64,000 bases of DNA from Brachynemurus nebulosus (taxonomy: Eukaryota; Arthropoda; Insecta; Neuroptera; Myrmeleontidae): NCBI GenBank assembly GCA_035578155.1, contig JAPWDM010000002.1, positions 38,057,437 through 38,121,436 of the forward strand, read 5' to 3'. Positions 33,608-46,824 of this stretch are shown here, piece by piece; positions within the stretch are counted from its first letter, which is position 1, and every line of letters starts with the position of its first letter. The position numbers were made by a program, and so were the translations under genes. The notes beneath the pieces were generated by a model. The model made no database searches, had not been told where the DNA came from, and saw only the letters and a program-made list of their open reading frames with translations.

Positions 33608-34509
33608 GTTGAAATACAAACAATAAAAAAAACATTTCGATTTTGGAGTAGCGTAACATCAGAAGCACTTATAACTACTACTTACAGCCAGTGTGTTAAT
33701 AATAATATAATGAGTACATGAAAACTAGTTTATTGACGGCCTGGTCGACCTTAGGATTTCTCTTCAAATTTTATCCCTAATGTCGCCTGTACGTTTTTTT
33801 TTTTTTTTTTTTTTTTATTTCAAACGATAAACGTTTTAAACAATTTCTAACTTCTTTAGAGTTATATAATGTTACCAAATTTCATAAATTTAATCGTTAT
33901 TGTCAAAAACTTATAAAATAATTGTTTATTTCCCGCATTAGCTAAACTTACAAATAATAAAATGACCGATCAATTTTCAACAAAAATTGTCATTTTTCAA
34001 TCGATTAAGTGTAACAAAACATTTACTACATGATAAAAATTAGTCATTTTAAAAATCGTAAATCTAGAATAGGCGAACCTTTTGTTTCTATATGATTTTC
34101 AGCATTTTTTTATTTTTTAAGAATGCAGTCAGTGGTCGACCTTAGGGCACCGTTCGACATTAGGCAATCCCATCCTATATAATAGAAAGTTCATATAACA
34201 AAATTTGATCCAACATAAAAATGTAATTTAATACATTTTTTAGAATTGGCCGAAAATCATTCTCAGGATACAAATTCTCTGTTTGGTTTTTCTAAGCAGT
34301 TTTATTCTGTAGTTCTACCAAGATCTCTTTAAAACGCATCGAATAAGTTCTGCCATAGATAATTTTTTCAAGCCATTTGAGTTGTTGGAATTTTCTTGTA
34401 CAAAAAACGGGTTCTAAGAGGACCGCATTATAGGAGAATTGTCACAATTTCACTCCACGTTACATAAAAATCGTGTTATAAAAACACAGCGTTATAGAAG
34501 ACCTGACTG

Positions 34510-35940
34510 TAACACAATTTTGCTTAAATTTTCTACCATCTTATTACAATTTATTAACCAATTAAACTGAATTATAATACATATTTAGTTATAATATCGC
34601 ACGTACTATCACTAAACTTGTAATTTACGTAAAAACAGTGTTATTTTAGTCTTCCTTAATTGTCTTAAACATATTGTTTATGATGCTTTTCAATTTTTCT
34701 TAATTTATCAAATAAAATAATTCGAAATTTACGTGGGATCTTCTTAATTTCTGTTATTGCGAAATATATTTTCATAAAATATTACCTCCAAAATTCCTGG
34801 TTACACTGTAACAGCTATAAATTTTTTTTATTTCATCGTATATTACTTTCAAATATAAAATGCATTTTTTTCGAAAACATAAATATAGACGGTCAGACAG
34901 AGAAACGCGGCTAGTCCCCGTATACGCGTGCTTTAGACAAAATTTGAAAATTCGCCAAAACTAAAAAAGTATGTTTAAGTAAAACTAACTCTTCCATACA
35001 TATTTATTCTTAGACCAAGATCCAGCAATAAGAAAGGAATACATTACAATGAAAAACCTTGGCCCAAACTTCTAACTTACAATATTTAATAAGATAAATA
35101 CTAAAAATACATATGATAATGTATATGGAAGAAACAATTTTAAATTTAAAAGGTTCGGATATGTCTGATTTATTCGTTGCATAATAATAACTTGATTAAG
35201 TAAATGCTTTGTCTAACTACACTATCTTTCAAAATACCCCTGCTGCAGCATCCTGCATAACATAGCGAGTTTTCGTTTACAAAAATTATTTTATCTGGAA
35301 AACCCTCTCACATGGGATAATGATCCTACAACGTACTCGACATACTCTATGTGTTTTTTTTTTACCTTTTACAATAGTACAAAAAATTTTCAAAAAAAAT
35401 ATTAAATTTTAACAAATTTTACCAAAAAAAAATTTTTTGAGGATTTTGGCATCGGACGTGTCGCGCTAAAGAATTCAGCTCAGACTTTTTGGACTCTCAA
35501 CATAACCAAATAATCAAAAATAGGATGTTTCGTTCGAGCGAACACCTGCTATGGTGAAATAACTGAATTTTCTATTCAGAAATTAGCTAAAAATATCTTC
35601 AATTAGTTAGTTAATATATTTTTTCTGCTACTACTATTAAAAGTAACATTTTGTGCACGGCTAACTATATATAAAAATTAACAATTGCCCACACAGTACG
35701 GAAAAGAGCGTGCGAAATAATTTCCCACGGCTTAATATAATAAAAAAGTATTCTAAAAATATACATTTGTATGTTTATTATTTATTATTGTTTTAAAGTA
35801 TGCTTTAGCAAAAATTTGAACATCTTACCACTAACATTATAAATTTTAAAAATTTTTACTATTTATTATTTAAATAAATAAATATTAATGTAAATTTGGT
35901 GAAAACGTTGAAAGTCCAAAAATATTTGGAATTAAAAAAT
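34510..35940. other. AT-rich DNA, no gene recognised
   Basis: No supported coding region, hairpin or target-flanked element was recognised here. The sequence GGCATCGGACGTGTCGCG near 35448 has relatives near 1518 and 10180, so it may be the edge of a dispersed repeat. Confidence 0.45.
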
Positions 35941-35944
35941 TGAA

Positions 35945-36055
35945 TGATATTAGTAAACAAAAACACTTTGCGAAATACCACTTTTTTTGATTATAAAAAC
36001 TCTTATGACATGTTTCGGTCAATATGACCATTCTCAAACGCACCTCAATTGCACC
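35945..36055. repeat. Foldback family F, partial copy 3
   Basis: Shares ATATTAGTAAACAAAAACAC and CTTATGACATGTTTCGGTCA with 305-500 but keeps essentially one arm and the loop (ATGACCATTCTCAAACG). Confidence 0.65.
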
Positions 36056-36059
36056 TCTG

Positions 36060-38390
36060 AATAGGGATGATCAATTAACAATGACTGTATACAAAGTAAT
36101 TTCTTCATCGAAAAATTATATATATAATATAGTATCAGTTAACTTATAACGAGTATCTGTATTAGGAAAACCGCAGTTTTATTAAACTGTGGTTTTATTT
36201 AAAAATTCCTTAGAAATGTACGATATATAGAAGTACACTACTGATCAGAAAGTTTACAACTGAGAAAACCATAACGCATATTATAATACATACGTATTTA
36301 ATACAAAAATAATGTAGTTAAGTTTCTAGGCAAAATCAGCCACGTAAGCCAAGAGGTATGCGGAACAGTCTTCGTACATTATATCCCAGCTATTTAAGTT
36401 TTTGTCAGGATCGTAATAAGTAATTGCCATATGAAAACTAACGTCTGAAAAAATATCGATATTTAATGTATTTATTCAATTTTATTACTAAAGGAAAGTT
36501 ATTCCAATCCCCTTCTTCGTCATACCCACATACCTAAACATTTATTTTTACAGGTTTTATTAAAAAAATTAAGTATTCCCTAAAAATTGGTTTTATTACC
36601 CTGATACAAACAAAAATGATAGTGAATGATAAAACTATTTGCAAATGTTTTAACCAAGAATGCATACTTGTACTACATTTGATACATCAACATATAAACA
36701 GGGCCGATGACACAGGTGGAGGAGTAAAAGTGAGGCAATTGCCCAGGGGCCAGGGTCTAAAAAGGGGACTCGGAGCCTCAATTAGGGGCCCGAAAAAAGT
36801 AAAGATGTTTCTTTCTTTAGCTCATCAACTGTATTTTTGGAAAAGAAAATTAAAAAAATGGTTGAACATTTTTTGTTGTGCCCGAGGGCCCGTCATTTCT
36901 CTCGCCGACTATGTTTACACTAGGTATTATAGGTATTATAAACTCTGAAGGAAAAACCTTTAATCAGATATAGTTACCAAATAAAAAGATCACTCTCTGT
37001 ACAGAAATGGTATTTCATACTTTTAGATTTTTTATTAATACACAAAAAATTAATAAATTACATTTTAATTAAAAAATCAATTAATTAATTTTATTTATTA
37101 ATTGCGACAAATTGTTTTTAAGTTAATCGATTTAATTAAAATAAAAATTCCTTCATTTCACACTTTTGTTACGCTTTAAAAAAATTTGACAATAAAAATA
37201 ATTAGGTATAATAGGCATAAAAATTAAACAATCGTATTTACCTTTTCTCATACTCATTTAAAACCACTTAAACAAACATTTTTTTTGTCCGAAAAATATT
37301 GTTTTCATAAAATTAAACAAAAATTTATTTAAATTATGCCGTGTAAATATATCTTTCTGATGTAATAATTTTTTTTTTTTTTTTTTTTTGCTGTGTTTAT
37401 TTTAAACAATGCAATAAAGCGACGGTGCAAAAGATTAAAAAATTATAAATAATAAATAATAAACGTAATTTATTTAAACATTTTCATAAATATTACTCCC
37501 CTATTTTTTATCGATATACACTCGAAATATATTATCGATATCCTAATTCTGAAATATCTGGCAATCGATCTTACGGTTTTAATTAGTTTAAAGCCATTTA
37601 TTTTTCCACAACAACAGTTCACTGCGCTTCCACGCCGAAAAATATCTATTTCCAAAATAGAAATATATATACATATACATATATGTAATAATTACATAAA
37701 CTTATATAATTATATTTCTATTTTATCGATTCTGGTAGCAAGCTAACAAGTAAAGGTCCCGAGGCCGGACCTATCGAGGTAGAACACTAAAAACTAAGGG
37801 ACACGTATTTTTTTTTATCTGCAGAAAAACGGTTTGAAGGGGTGAAATCGCCCTCCAAAAATTGGGGTAAAAATTTAATTTTTTAAATATCTGGAAAACA
37901 GTAAGAGATAGAACAAAAGTTTAAATTGGCGATATTGCTCTTTTTTAAAGAGCTATCTATTGATATGCAATTTGTTCATATTACATCAACAGGGGTGGTT
38001 GGGGGTTAAAATTTGGGGGTTAATTTTGCAAAAAGGGGGTGAAAAATAAACAATATAAAAATTTTGTTTACAGATTTGAAATCTACGTCAAAAAATATAA
38101 TTGACCTATTTTTGCTCAATGCCCTAATATTAAGTCTAGGGGTAGTTAACTAGAGGGTGACTACTGACTATGTCGAATATTCGTACGTACAATTTGGGTA
38201 TTTCAAGAAGTTCTTCTTCATGGAAAATAGCTTAAGACAATTAGAATAACGTAGAAATGAAATTCTCGAATTCAAAATTGAGTTTGAGCAACATTGGAGA
38301 GGGGGTGAGTCACCCTTTTAAATTACATACTAGTTTATATACACTAATTTTTGCTATTAACACACTGATAGTGGCTAAAATAATGTCACA
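36060..38390. other. Intron-type DNA with repeat fragments
   Basis: At 36700-36930 a GGGCC-rich stretch (CAGGGCCGATGACACAGG ... GAGGGCCCGTCATTTC) looks like a CAGGGCC-type hAT MITE overlapping a spurious 110-codon ORF. A T20 run lies near 37370-37389. The region 37750-38340 matches, inverted and diverged, 57640-58060 (shared AAGTTTAAATTGGCGA-type block). No gene recognised. Confidence 0.45.
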
Positions 38391-38392
38391 AT

Positions 38393-38756
38393 AAGTGGTT
38401 CTGAAGTTAAACTTACTGTTAAACAAAACCAAAACTTATTGTTAAACAAAACCAAAAAATTATAAGTTTTTGCAGTTATTGACGAATATAGCTTTACTAA
38501 ACGTTTAAAAATGAAAAAATTTTCTTACATTTTAAGGTTATTTTGTTACAGATTTAGTTACAAGAAATCATGTAAGCTTACTTGAAATTGTTTATTGTAT
38601 ATTATAAAATGCAATCCCGAGTAAGCTTATATGATTTTTTTTAACTAAATCTGTAACAACATAACCTTAAAATGTAAGAAAATTGTTTCATTTTTAAATG
38701 TTGTCAATAATTGAAAAAACTTACAATTTTTGGGCTTTGTTTAATAATAAGAACTA
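38393..38756. repeat. Foldback MITE with arms of about 170 bp
   Basis: The left arm (TTACATTTTAAGGTTATTTTG, ATGTAAGCTTAC) is mirrored by GTAAGCTTATATGATT and AACATAACCTTAAAATGTAAG on the right. A 22-base direct duplication (TTAAACAAAACCAAAA) occurs in the left arm. Confidence 0.75.
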
Positions 38757-38759
38757 CTC

Positions 38760-40055
38760 TCATCTTTTTTATTATATATATTTTAGTAGATATATATGGA
38801 AACTAGTAACAATTTTTACAAAGGACTGACTTACTTTGCGTTCTTTGAGTCTCATTTATAATAATATATGAACAAAATCGTAATAATTTTTGACGATTTT
38901 CAAATATCTTAAGCTGCAGCGAAAGTAAAAAATATTGAATAAAAAAGTTTTTTAACAACTAACTCTGATAAATCTGAAAAATTAACACAAAATGTATGTC
39001 CTCTTGTGTGTTAAATCATTGACACAAATCTTGTGTAAAGATTTGACACATATACTTTGTGTTAAAATAACACAAAAAATTGAGTGGACCGTTCTGGACA
39101 TGTGAAATGTGTTAATTTTAACACAAATTTTTTCACTGTGCTAAACAGTTACATAAATTCACCAAAAATTATTTTTTACGTACGTTCAGACCCGACGAGA
39201 GGGTGAGGTGGCCAGGGTTGCCACCCAGACGTAAGGAGGGGGCACGTACATGTTGATAGAGGGATCGGGAAAAAAATAAGCTTTTTCTGCTCACAACTTA
39301 GTTTTTTGGGAGGAAATTTTTAAAAACTGGGTTTATTCCCGGGGTCCACTAGTTTTCTCCACGATCCTATATACATACATTTTACATAGATTGATAAAAA
39401 GTTAGGAAAAATGTAAAAAATATAACAACCTTCTGGCAAGACTGGTTACCAATACCAATCAAGGTCTATTTATACTATATACCTAATATAAAATATGTTC
39501 GTCCAGTTGGCGACAATTTATAGGATATTAAATAATATATGCGTTAAATTAAGAAAAATTTTCATTCATTGGGAAATGTCAAAATGATATATAGGTAGAT
39601 ATAGATATTTTCTAACACAAGTAAACATATGGCGCGTAGACTACTTTGAACAAACAGTTGGCACAAGACGCGAAATATTTTTTTTAAACATGTATTAATT
39701 AATTAAATCGTCCAAGGACAACTTTGGCAATGAATTTGTTAAGATTATTGTTTGTATATTGTCTGTAATACTACATAATATATTACAAGACGTAAATGAC
39801 CTAAGCAATCATAGAACTATTAATAGAAAAATTATATTAATCACGATAATAACTATACTCCTCATTGTTAAAATTGTCCAATTACATTAATCAAAATTAT
39901 AATATATTTGTATTTTATTTGAATCTATTGATTTTTCGCAACTTCCACTAAATAGAATAAACAAAAATTTGCGACGATTGCAACAAAAACTTCAGCTCTT
40001 TACATGCAAAATAATTACAAATTGTAAGCCCTACTCTCTGACCCAGTCGAAAGAG
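38760..40055. other. AT-rich DNA, no gene recognised
   Basis: Near 38985-39135 a cluster of TGTGTTAA/TTAACACA motifs makes an imperfect inverted repeat. A GC-richer patch with poly-G lies at 39180-39250. Neither could be assigned to a known element. Confidence 0.4.
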
Positions 40056-40059
40056 ATAA

Positions 40060-40790
40060 AAATACGCTGCCAATGGGGTGTGGCACACAGCTTCCTCGTA
40101 CTCGCAAAAGACTTTAAAACAGTATTCTACCAAATATATATACCGTGAAATTATATTTTCGCCTTAAAGTTCATAAAAAATTGTTGTAACTCAAAATACT
40201 TAAAGGCTAAATTATAAAATAAAAGCAAAAATATTTTATAAACTAACCTCCAAAATACTTTAAAAATTTGAGCGAAGTGAGACTAGCAGTAAATAAGATA
40301 TTGACATTTAATGGGATTTCATGGTAGCGCTGTGAATACTATTACTCCGAATGCAATAAAATTTGTAGGGGACCATCTAGAAACTAGACCGCATAATTTC
40401 TGACAATTTCGTAAAAAATAATTGAATAGTTCAGAAGTTATACCACTTGGTGCAATTTAGTATATTAATGGAATGACATGGTAGCGGCGTAGCTACCGTT
40501 ACTCCGATTTCGATTAAATTCCTAGGGGACCATCTAGGAACCAAACTACATAATTTCTGAAAATTTCATTAAAAACAATCGAATAGTTCAGAACTTATAC
40601 CACTTGGTGCAAACTGGCAACACACAGACGGACAGACAAATAGACGGACGGACAGACACCAAACTAAAATTGTTCAAGAAGCTCTAAAATATAAAATGTG
40701 CGTAAAAATTTTTTCTTTGGAGGGAAAAAATTTTTTATTTTTCAAAAGTGATCACAATGCTTCCGCTACTTTAGTAGTCTTGGAAGCAAT
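40060..40790 (+). mobile_element. Dispersed repeat family X, copy 2
   Basis: The best full-length copy. It has the ATACGCTGCCAATGGGGTG start, two tandem units with CATGGTAGCG hairpins, a GACA/GACG-rich tract near 40625-40660, and the terminal GCTTCCG...GGAAGC hairpin at 40760-40789. Confidence 0.75.
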
Positions 40791-40948
40791 AAAAATAAAA
40801 ATTATCTACGACTACCGTGAAATTGCTTATTTATTGTTCAAAATACTATCTAGATAACCTATGTTTTACTTCGTATCTTACACACGACTGTGTGTGAAGA
40901 ACCACAACTTACTATACTTTTATTAATTTTTATATTGTACTATATTGC

Positions 40949-41150
40949 AGGGTAGGGCGGGGCAAAAAAGACACAGGTTGAGGTAAAAAAGGGACATACT
41001 TTTGTTAAACTCAATAGTGTGAAATTTGAAAAATAAAGAGTATACTAATACTTTTTATTTTTCAAATTTAACACTTGAGTTTAATAAAAACTTATGTCCC
41101 TTTTTTACCCCACCTGTGCGGGTGTCTTTTTGTTACCCCGCTCTACCCTA
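40949..41150. repeat. Foldback MITE of about 200 bp
   Basis: The left end AGGGTAGGGCGGGGCAAAAA is mirrored by GTTACCCCGCTCTACCCT. The arms of about 100 bases meet at a loop near 41045. Ends and size fit a palindromic MITE. No ORF. Confidence 0.85.
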
Positions 41151-41159
41151 TATTATATT

Positions 41160-41993
41160 TTTATCTAATAACTGAATACTGATAGTCCGACTGGTGAAAA
41201 TGGGTTTCTCTATTTAAATCCAGCAAAGTCAGATCATAACACAATTTTCAGATTCAGAGTTAAACATTCCAGCAGAGTTATGAAATCAGGATCGTAATTC
41301 TACCTCACTTAATATCTGAGCTGACGGCAATTCTTTATTTTTAAATAATTTAATAAATGGATCTTGGAAAACCACATAGGGGCCACATCCATAAATTACG
41401 TACGCAAACCGAGAGGAGGGGCTAGCGTGATGGAGCGTAACGAAAGGGGGGGGGGGGGTAGGTCCAAGCAAATGTGATGTCACGTTTGAAAAAACTTATC
41501 TTACAATTGGCGAACAAAAACAAGAAAAACGATACTTTTCAAAAAATATAGTAGGCGAACAAAAAAATTACAGTTGGTAAGCAAAAAAAAAAGATCTAAG
41601 CGTATTTCCTGAAATTACAGTTTTAGAAGCGGCTACTAACATAAATATTCCTGTTGCAGTACCTAGACACTAGGGATTCTAATATAACAACATGTATTCA
41701 TCTAAAATGGTTGAGCTCTCTAGCAGTGAAAAATTTGCAAAATCGATTGAGTAGTTAATTTTTGACGTATTTGAGTCCCCAGGACCCTGAAAGATCTTAT
41801 ATAATATAGACTATATCCATTTAAAATAGTTTAACTTTCCTCCGATCACAATAATTTTCTAAATTATATTTAGGGATATTTTTAATATGAAATGTCGTTT
41901 CTCGACCAAGTAATTCAGCTAAATTTTAACTTTCTTAAGTATTACAACGATGTTTCAAAGCAATTATTTAATTTTAAACCGAATTCTTATAGC
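41160..41993. other. AT-rich DNA with a GC-rich repeat edge
   Basis: At 41386-41470 the sequence GGCCACATCCATAAATTACG followed by a G-run (about 41446-41458) resembles the end of a dispersed insect DNA repeat. A similar G-rich block is near 39230. No gene recognised. Confidence 0.4.
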
Positions 41994-42002
41994 CTGGAAT
42001 TA

Positions 42003-42708
42003 ACCGGAAAGAAGTCGGCGCCGAAAGTTGGAAAATCTTTCTGTTTTTTATATGGCTAAATTGCTCCCAAATTGCTCCTTTGGAATCAGTAATTGCTCCA
42101 CCTGGAACTTAATTACTTAATTAGTTATTTACAAACAAAAAAACTTTTTTGTTTGACTATTTCTATTATCAAAATCTTGTCAAATAATGCATTTTTATAC
42201 AATTACTTTATATCAAAAAATTGCTCCCAATTTGCTCCATCTAATTTAAAAGTTAGTTACTAATTTCTCTGAATAATAATTAAAATATATTAAAATAAAA
42301 AATATTATGAATTAGGTTATGTATTATTAAAACGTATAGGCAATCCATTATACCTTTAAGTCGATTGCATACATTTAAGGATAATTGAATTTTGACAAGT
42401 TAAATAACATTATAAAAAAACAAAATATTTTAATAATTATTCAAAAAAATTAAGACTTAGCTTTTAAATTAAATAGAGCAAACTGGGAGCAATTTATTGA
42501 CGTAAAGAAATTATATAAAAAAGTATTATTTTGGGAGATTTTGATAATTTAAATAACGGAAAAAAATTTTTTTTCTTTATAAATAACTAACTAAATAATT
42601 AAGTTTCAGGTGGAGCAATTACTGATTTCAAAGGAGCAATTTGGGAGCAATTTAACCATATAAAAAACAAAAAGATTTTTCAACTTTCGGCGCTAACTTC
42701 TTTCCGGT
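42003..42708. mobile_element. Mutator-like MITE with 9-bp target duplication
   Basis: A 706-base element with long inverted repeats of about 240 bases, starting ACCGGAAAGAAGTCGGCGCC. It is flanked by the exact 9-bp repeat CTGGAATTA (41994-42002 and 42709-42717). A 9-bp duplication with long TIRs is the signature of Mutator-like elements. Repeated AATTGCTCC blocks lie in both arms. No coding capacity. Confidence 0.82.
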
Positions 42709-42719
42709 CTGGAATTATT

Positions 42720-44735
42720 TCCACCATAAGTTGGAATGACATTAGATCGTGTTATATGAAAAATCCAACCATTTGGTCGACCATGACTATGACCTACCAA
42801 CCCAGCCTCGTCATTTTCTTTTTTTAAACAAAATGGTTGTGTTAGTCGTGTGCTAGTTGTGTGTTAACATGTGCAGCCAAAGTTAATTTTTTGGAAATCC
42901 CGCCGTCTTTTTTTTTTTTGTTTAAGCAAAAAATATGCTTTTTTTGCTAAACATGTACTATCATGCGCCCAAAATAATTACATTCAAAGAAAATACTAAT
43001 TTCCAAAACATGCAATTTTATTGCCAAATTTTTTTTAACATCATTGTAATTTATTCTACATAATTCACACATCTTTTTGTGGACCCTAAAATAATATCTG
43101 TTACCGAAATTTTATCTAGATAAAGGCTAAATTATCTGTTGTCATTATTTTAATGTTTTAAATCACGTCTATTATCTACATCTTACTTAATACGCGCCTG
43201 TCCAAATAATCACTATATTATTAATTATATTACACCATATGATACAGAATGTGTGCATTGTTAATCTACATTCTCACGCACCTTTTAAATAACCAGCGCC
43301 CCCACAAATCATACATCCGAATACATAATTTAATAATAATATAGACCGAGAGCTGTTGAATATTTTATTTAAAGAGTTTTGTGTCTGTTAAAATTTTGTA
43401 TAAACACATTCTGTACCGAAAGCATATACCGATATACTGACTAAATTATCCTAGTTCCACTAGGATCTGTATAAAAATGGTTTTTCATACGATATTGATT
43501 TTTTTTTTTTGATAAAAACATCTATTAATTTACTACAAAAAAGACCACGCACTGATTTTCCAGTAAAATATTGTGTAATAACCACGTTTATTCATCAGTT
43601 TCCGTACGTAAGAAGCCCCGATTTCTGTAAGGAAGTCAATTGGGAAAGAGATCCAATTACTTTTTTTGTAACACGTACCATTTCTGAGATAATATTATCT
43701 AAAATCAATATTTACTGCAAGTAGGTTACAACTCGAATCCAGTTGTCACCTTGTTGAAAAGAATCCATATTTTTCGAGATATATGCAAAAAAAAATGGAT
43801 TTTGAAAATTTTGAAAAAATGGCCGGGTGTTATGGTGCCAGGCTAATTTACTTTCTCTAGAGAGATAGATTCATAGACCAGATTTATGTTATTATCATAT
43901 TATATAGATTTTTTGTCTTTTATACGACAGTTAATGACGATCGAGCTCTTTTCATGCTCACGATAACAAATAGGTACGTAAAAATACTCATCAATTTCAT
44001 AAATTACACCCTAAATGCTCATTATGATTGACAACAATATTACAATATTTTAAGATTTCTGAAATATTCTTTCTAATTTCTGCTATACTGCAATCCTATT
44101 TTAAATTATTTCCAAGTTATATAGCACTTAGAACGAAAACAATTCTCGCCCTCTAGCGGTTTAACGGTTTGATATAGAAAAATTTTGATTTCAGATTCCA
44201 TAATAAACGTTGAAAAATATATATAATGTATACTTTGAAATTTCAACGAACATGATATTGTTTACATAAATCATTTGCAATAACCGTCCCCTCAGCATGT
44301 AGAGTCTGCTAAAAATTCGTTACATAGGTATTATTTACTCCTTACATTTTAAAGAAGAAGAAATTGTAGGAACAATTATTTTGCGCGAGTAGTTATTCAT
44401 ATTTTTATGAAAATTTTTCGATATTTCGGTTCTACACCACTAAATTATTAGATATTAATTTGAAATTAAGACCACAGAAGTAAAGAATCTAGCTTACTTA
44501 TTTAATATATCGAATCTTGTGTTCAGCCAAGTTTTCGATTTATATTTTAAACAGATAAAATGTTTTTATTTAAAAAAAAAAATCAAATACAAAATTATCT
44601 AAATAAACTCTTCTATAGCTCTTAGACTAATTAAATTTTATAAACAAACTTTATAAAAATAACATTATCAATAAGAAAATTTAAGTCAGAAAATGAAACC
44701 TTACAAAACAAAGTCATTTTGAAATATTTTTCCAC
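42720..44735. other. AT-rich DNA, no gene recognised
   Basis: ORFs here lack protein signatures. There is no tandem array or target-flanked element that I can support. Confidence 0.45.
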
Positions 44736-44739
44736 TTAC

Positions 44740-45085
44740 TTTCAGTAGCGCAAACCACCACCTCAACCAACGGGGAGCTTGTGGTGACAATAAATATCAA
44801 CAGGTAGATTCAACAGATAGAATTGTTCAACGTTTAAGTCACGCTTTTCACATTCAAATTATCAAAAAATTATCAAAGAAATAAATAAATTCATTAATTA
44901 AAACACTTAATTGATTAAGTCACAAATATTCAATAGCAAAAAAGAATGATTAAAAAATCATCTTATTATGTTTTCCGAGCAAAAGTTCCAAACACCAAAT
45001 TCGCTAAAACTGTGAATTTTAGTATTGTTTTGATGTTTTATTGTGAAAAATTTGATTTCCACACGTCGAGAGGTGGCTAAACACT
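44740..45085 (-). promoter_or_regulatory. Candidate promoter and non-coding first exon (possibly of the transporter)
   Basis: On the minus strand, TTCAGTG at about 45085 matches the arthropod initiator. A GATAAA box sits about 35 bases upstream, and the local GC content is higher than in the surroundings. About 345 bases downstream, CTGAAA|GTAAGT is a good splice donor (intron starting at 44739). No long ORF lies between. The spacing from the acceptor at 4724 would imply a 40 kb intron. An alternative reading is a plus-strand acceptor (ACTTACTTTCAG at 44744). The link to the transporter is inference from strand and splice signals only. Confidence 0.3.
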
Positions 45086-45716
45086 GAATCGCGTATCATG
45101 AGCAACAGGAGAGGTTTATCAGAACACTGTGAATGTAATTATTTATTGTCGTCGAGTACGCGAACGGGTATTCTCGGCTATGTAGATATGTACTTACACA
45201 TGTATTTGCTAGATTCTGTTGCTATATTATTGACTGACAGTAATAAAGTTTAGCAAAAAGCAATTTGCTCTGAATATGTTACACAGTGCATAGCTGAATG
45301 AGATGCTGTGTGTCAAATATGTAGATACGTAATTTACAGTTGGTGGAAAAAGTTACTGAGACACTCAAAATATAGTAAATTTTTATTAAAACTGACATTC
45401 ATAAGGATTAGAACTAATATTTTGAGAAGTAATTTCCAACGAAGGATCAACGTGTGAGAAGTAATTTCAACGAAGGACCAACAAAGGATAGAAATGTGTG
45501 AAGAATGAAAAATAAAAAGTAAAGACAACAAATTATTCCACAAAAATTGTTTTATCTTTATCACAAACATTTCTGCCACAACATTTTAATCATCAAAAGC
45601 AAAGTTTGTAAGTTTGGTAGTTTGTGTTAATCTCGAGAACTATCAAGTTATTTCAAACATTCTTTCTAAGGTAGGTACATAATACCCTGTGTTCAAATGT
45701 AAAGCCAACGAAGGCC
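45086..45716. other. Sequence upstream of the candidate first exon
   Basis: If 44740-45085 is a first exon, this is its promoter-proximal DNA. The first 100 bases (to about 45185) contain CGTCGAGTACGCGAACGGG-like GC-richer sequence; beyond that it is ordinary AT-rich DNA. The 81-codon ORF at 45334-45579 has no recognisable motif. Confidence 0.35.
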
Positions 45717-45719
45717 AAA

Positions 45720-45917
<198 letters not shown>

Positions 45918-46323
45918 GCACCTTGAGAATAAAACTGTTACAACGGCAAAATCACTAATTTTAAGATATTAAAGAAATAAGATTTTGAAGAAATTTAAAA
46001 CCTAATAACTTTTTTCCAAATCATCGTAGAACTTTGAAAGTTTGTTAGGTTCATTCTAACAGTTAGTTTTAAATGTTGTGATAAAAATTTTGTCGAGAAA
46101 ATTCATAGTTTAAATTGTCATTGCAGTTGCAACTACAATTTTTTTAGTTATTTTACAAAAAATTGCATTCTGTTTAGGATTATAATGTTATATCTGCAAA
46201 TAATACATTTTTCTTAATTATTTCACAAAATATTACTTTTTGTTAGTAACGCAAAATTGTATCTGCAACTAATACTTTTCAGAAATTTTGAAAATTTCGC
46301 TTTATATAATTTTATAATGGCAA

Positions 46324-46557
46324 TTGTTTAAGGTAACACATTTCATAACTGTGTTACAGATAGAGATGGGCAACGGGAAAATTCCCATTTGGGTAATTAT
46401 TCAGTATTTTCCCGGGAAAATTCCCAAGGTAACACATTCCATAACTGTATTGCAGATAGAGATGGGCAACGGCAAAATTCCCAATGGGAATTCTCCCGGG
46501 AATATTCCCATTTGGGTAATTATTGAGTATTTTCCCGGGAAAATTCCCGAAACCTGA
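46324..46557. repeat. Tandem hAT-like ends rich in GGGAAAATTCCC
   Basis: Two units of about 105 bases, each with TAGAGATGGGCAACGG and palindromic CCCGGGAAAATTCCC blocks. TAGAGATGGGCAA is a common hAT tip. Probably two abutting MITE fragments. The plus-strand repeat ORF is an artefact. Confidence 0.6.
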
Positions 46558-46824
46558 GCAAAAACGATTACTTACAATTAGCTGTACTATTTTACAAATG
46601 CGTTTTTAATTAAAGACCGCGACACCGGTCCCTCAAATTACGTGATTATTCGTTTCATGGGGATTCAATTTATGCGGATAAAAAATCGCGTAAATTAAAT
46701 CCGTCATTATAAAAAAAAAAGAAATACTGGAAATAAAGGCTACCAAAAATTGTAGAGAATTTTATAATACAAATGATAACGAAAATGTAGAAATTTACAC
46801 GTTAAAATTTTAAAAATATCGTTT

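Larger units (their letters stand above)
31313..34509. mobile_element. Pogo-like DNA element carrying nested insertions
   Basis: The left end TTGTTGAGTCTCTTATAACG follows TA. The right end, read inverted, is CAGTCAGGTCTTCTATAACG, followed by TA. These roughly 22-base ends and the TA target fit the pogo/Tc1 group. Internal blocks of GCGTTATA-type sequence recur near each end. It contains a TTAA-flanked MITE, two tandem units of about 270 bases, and a hAT element. I could not read a transposase. It begins only about 70 bases to the right of the palindromic element. Confidence 0.55.

Noticed and set aside
36616..36948. 110-codon ORF
   Set aside because: Overlaps a GGGCC-rich hAT-like repeat, and the protein shows no known domain.
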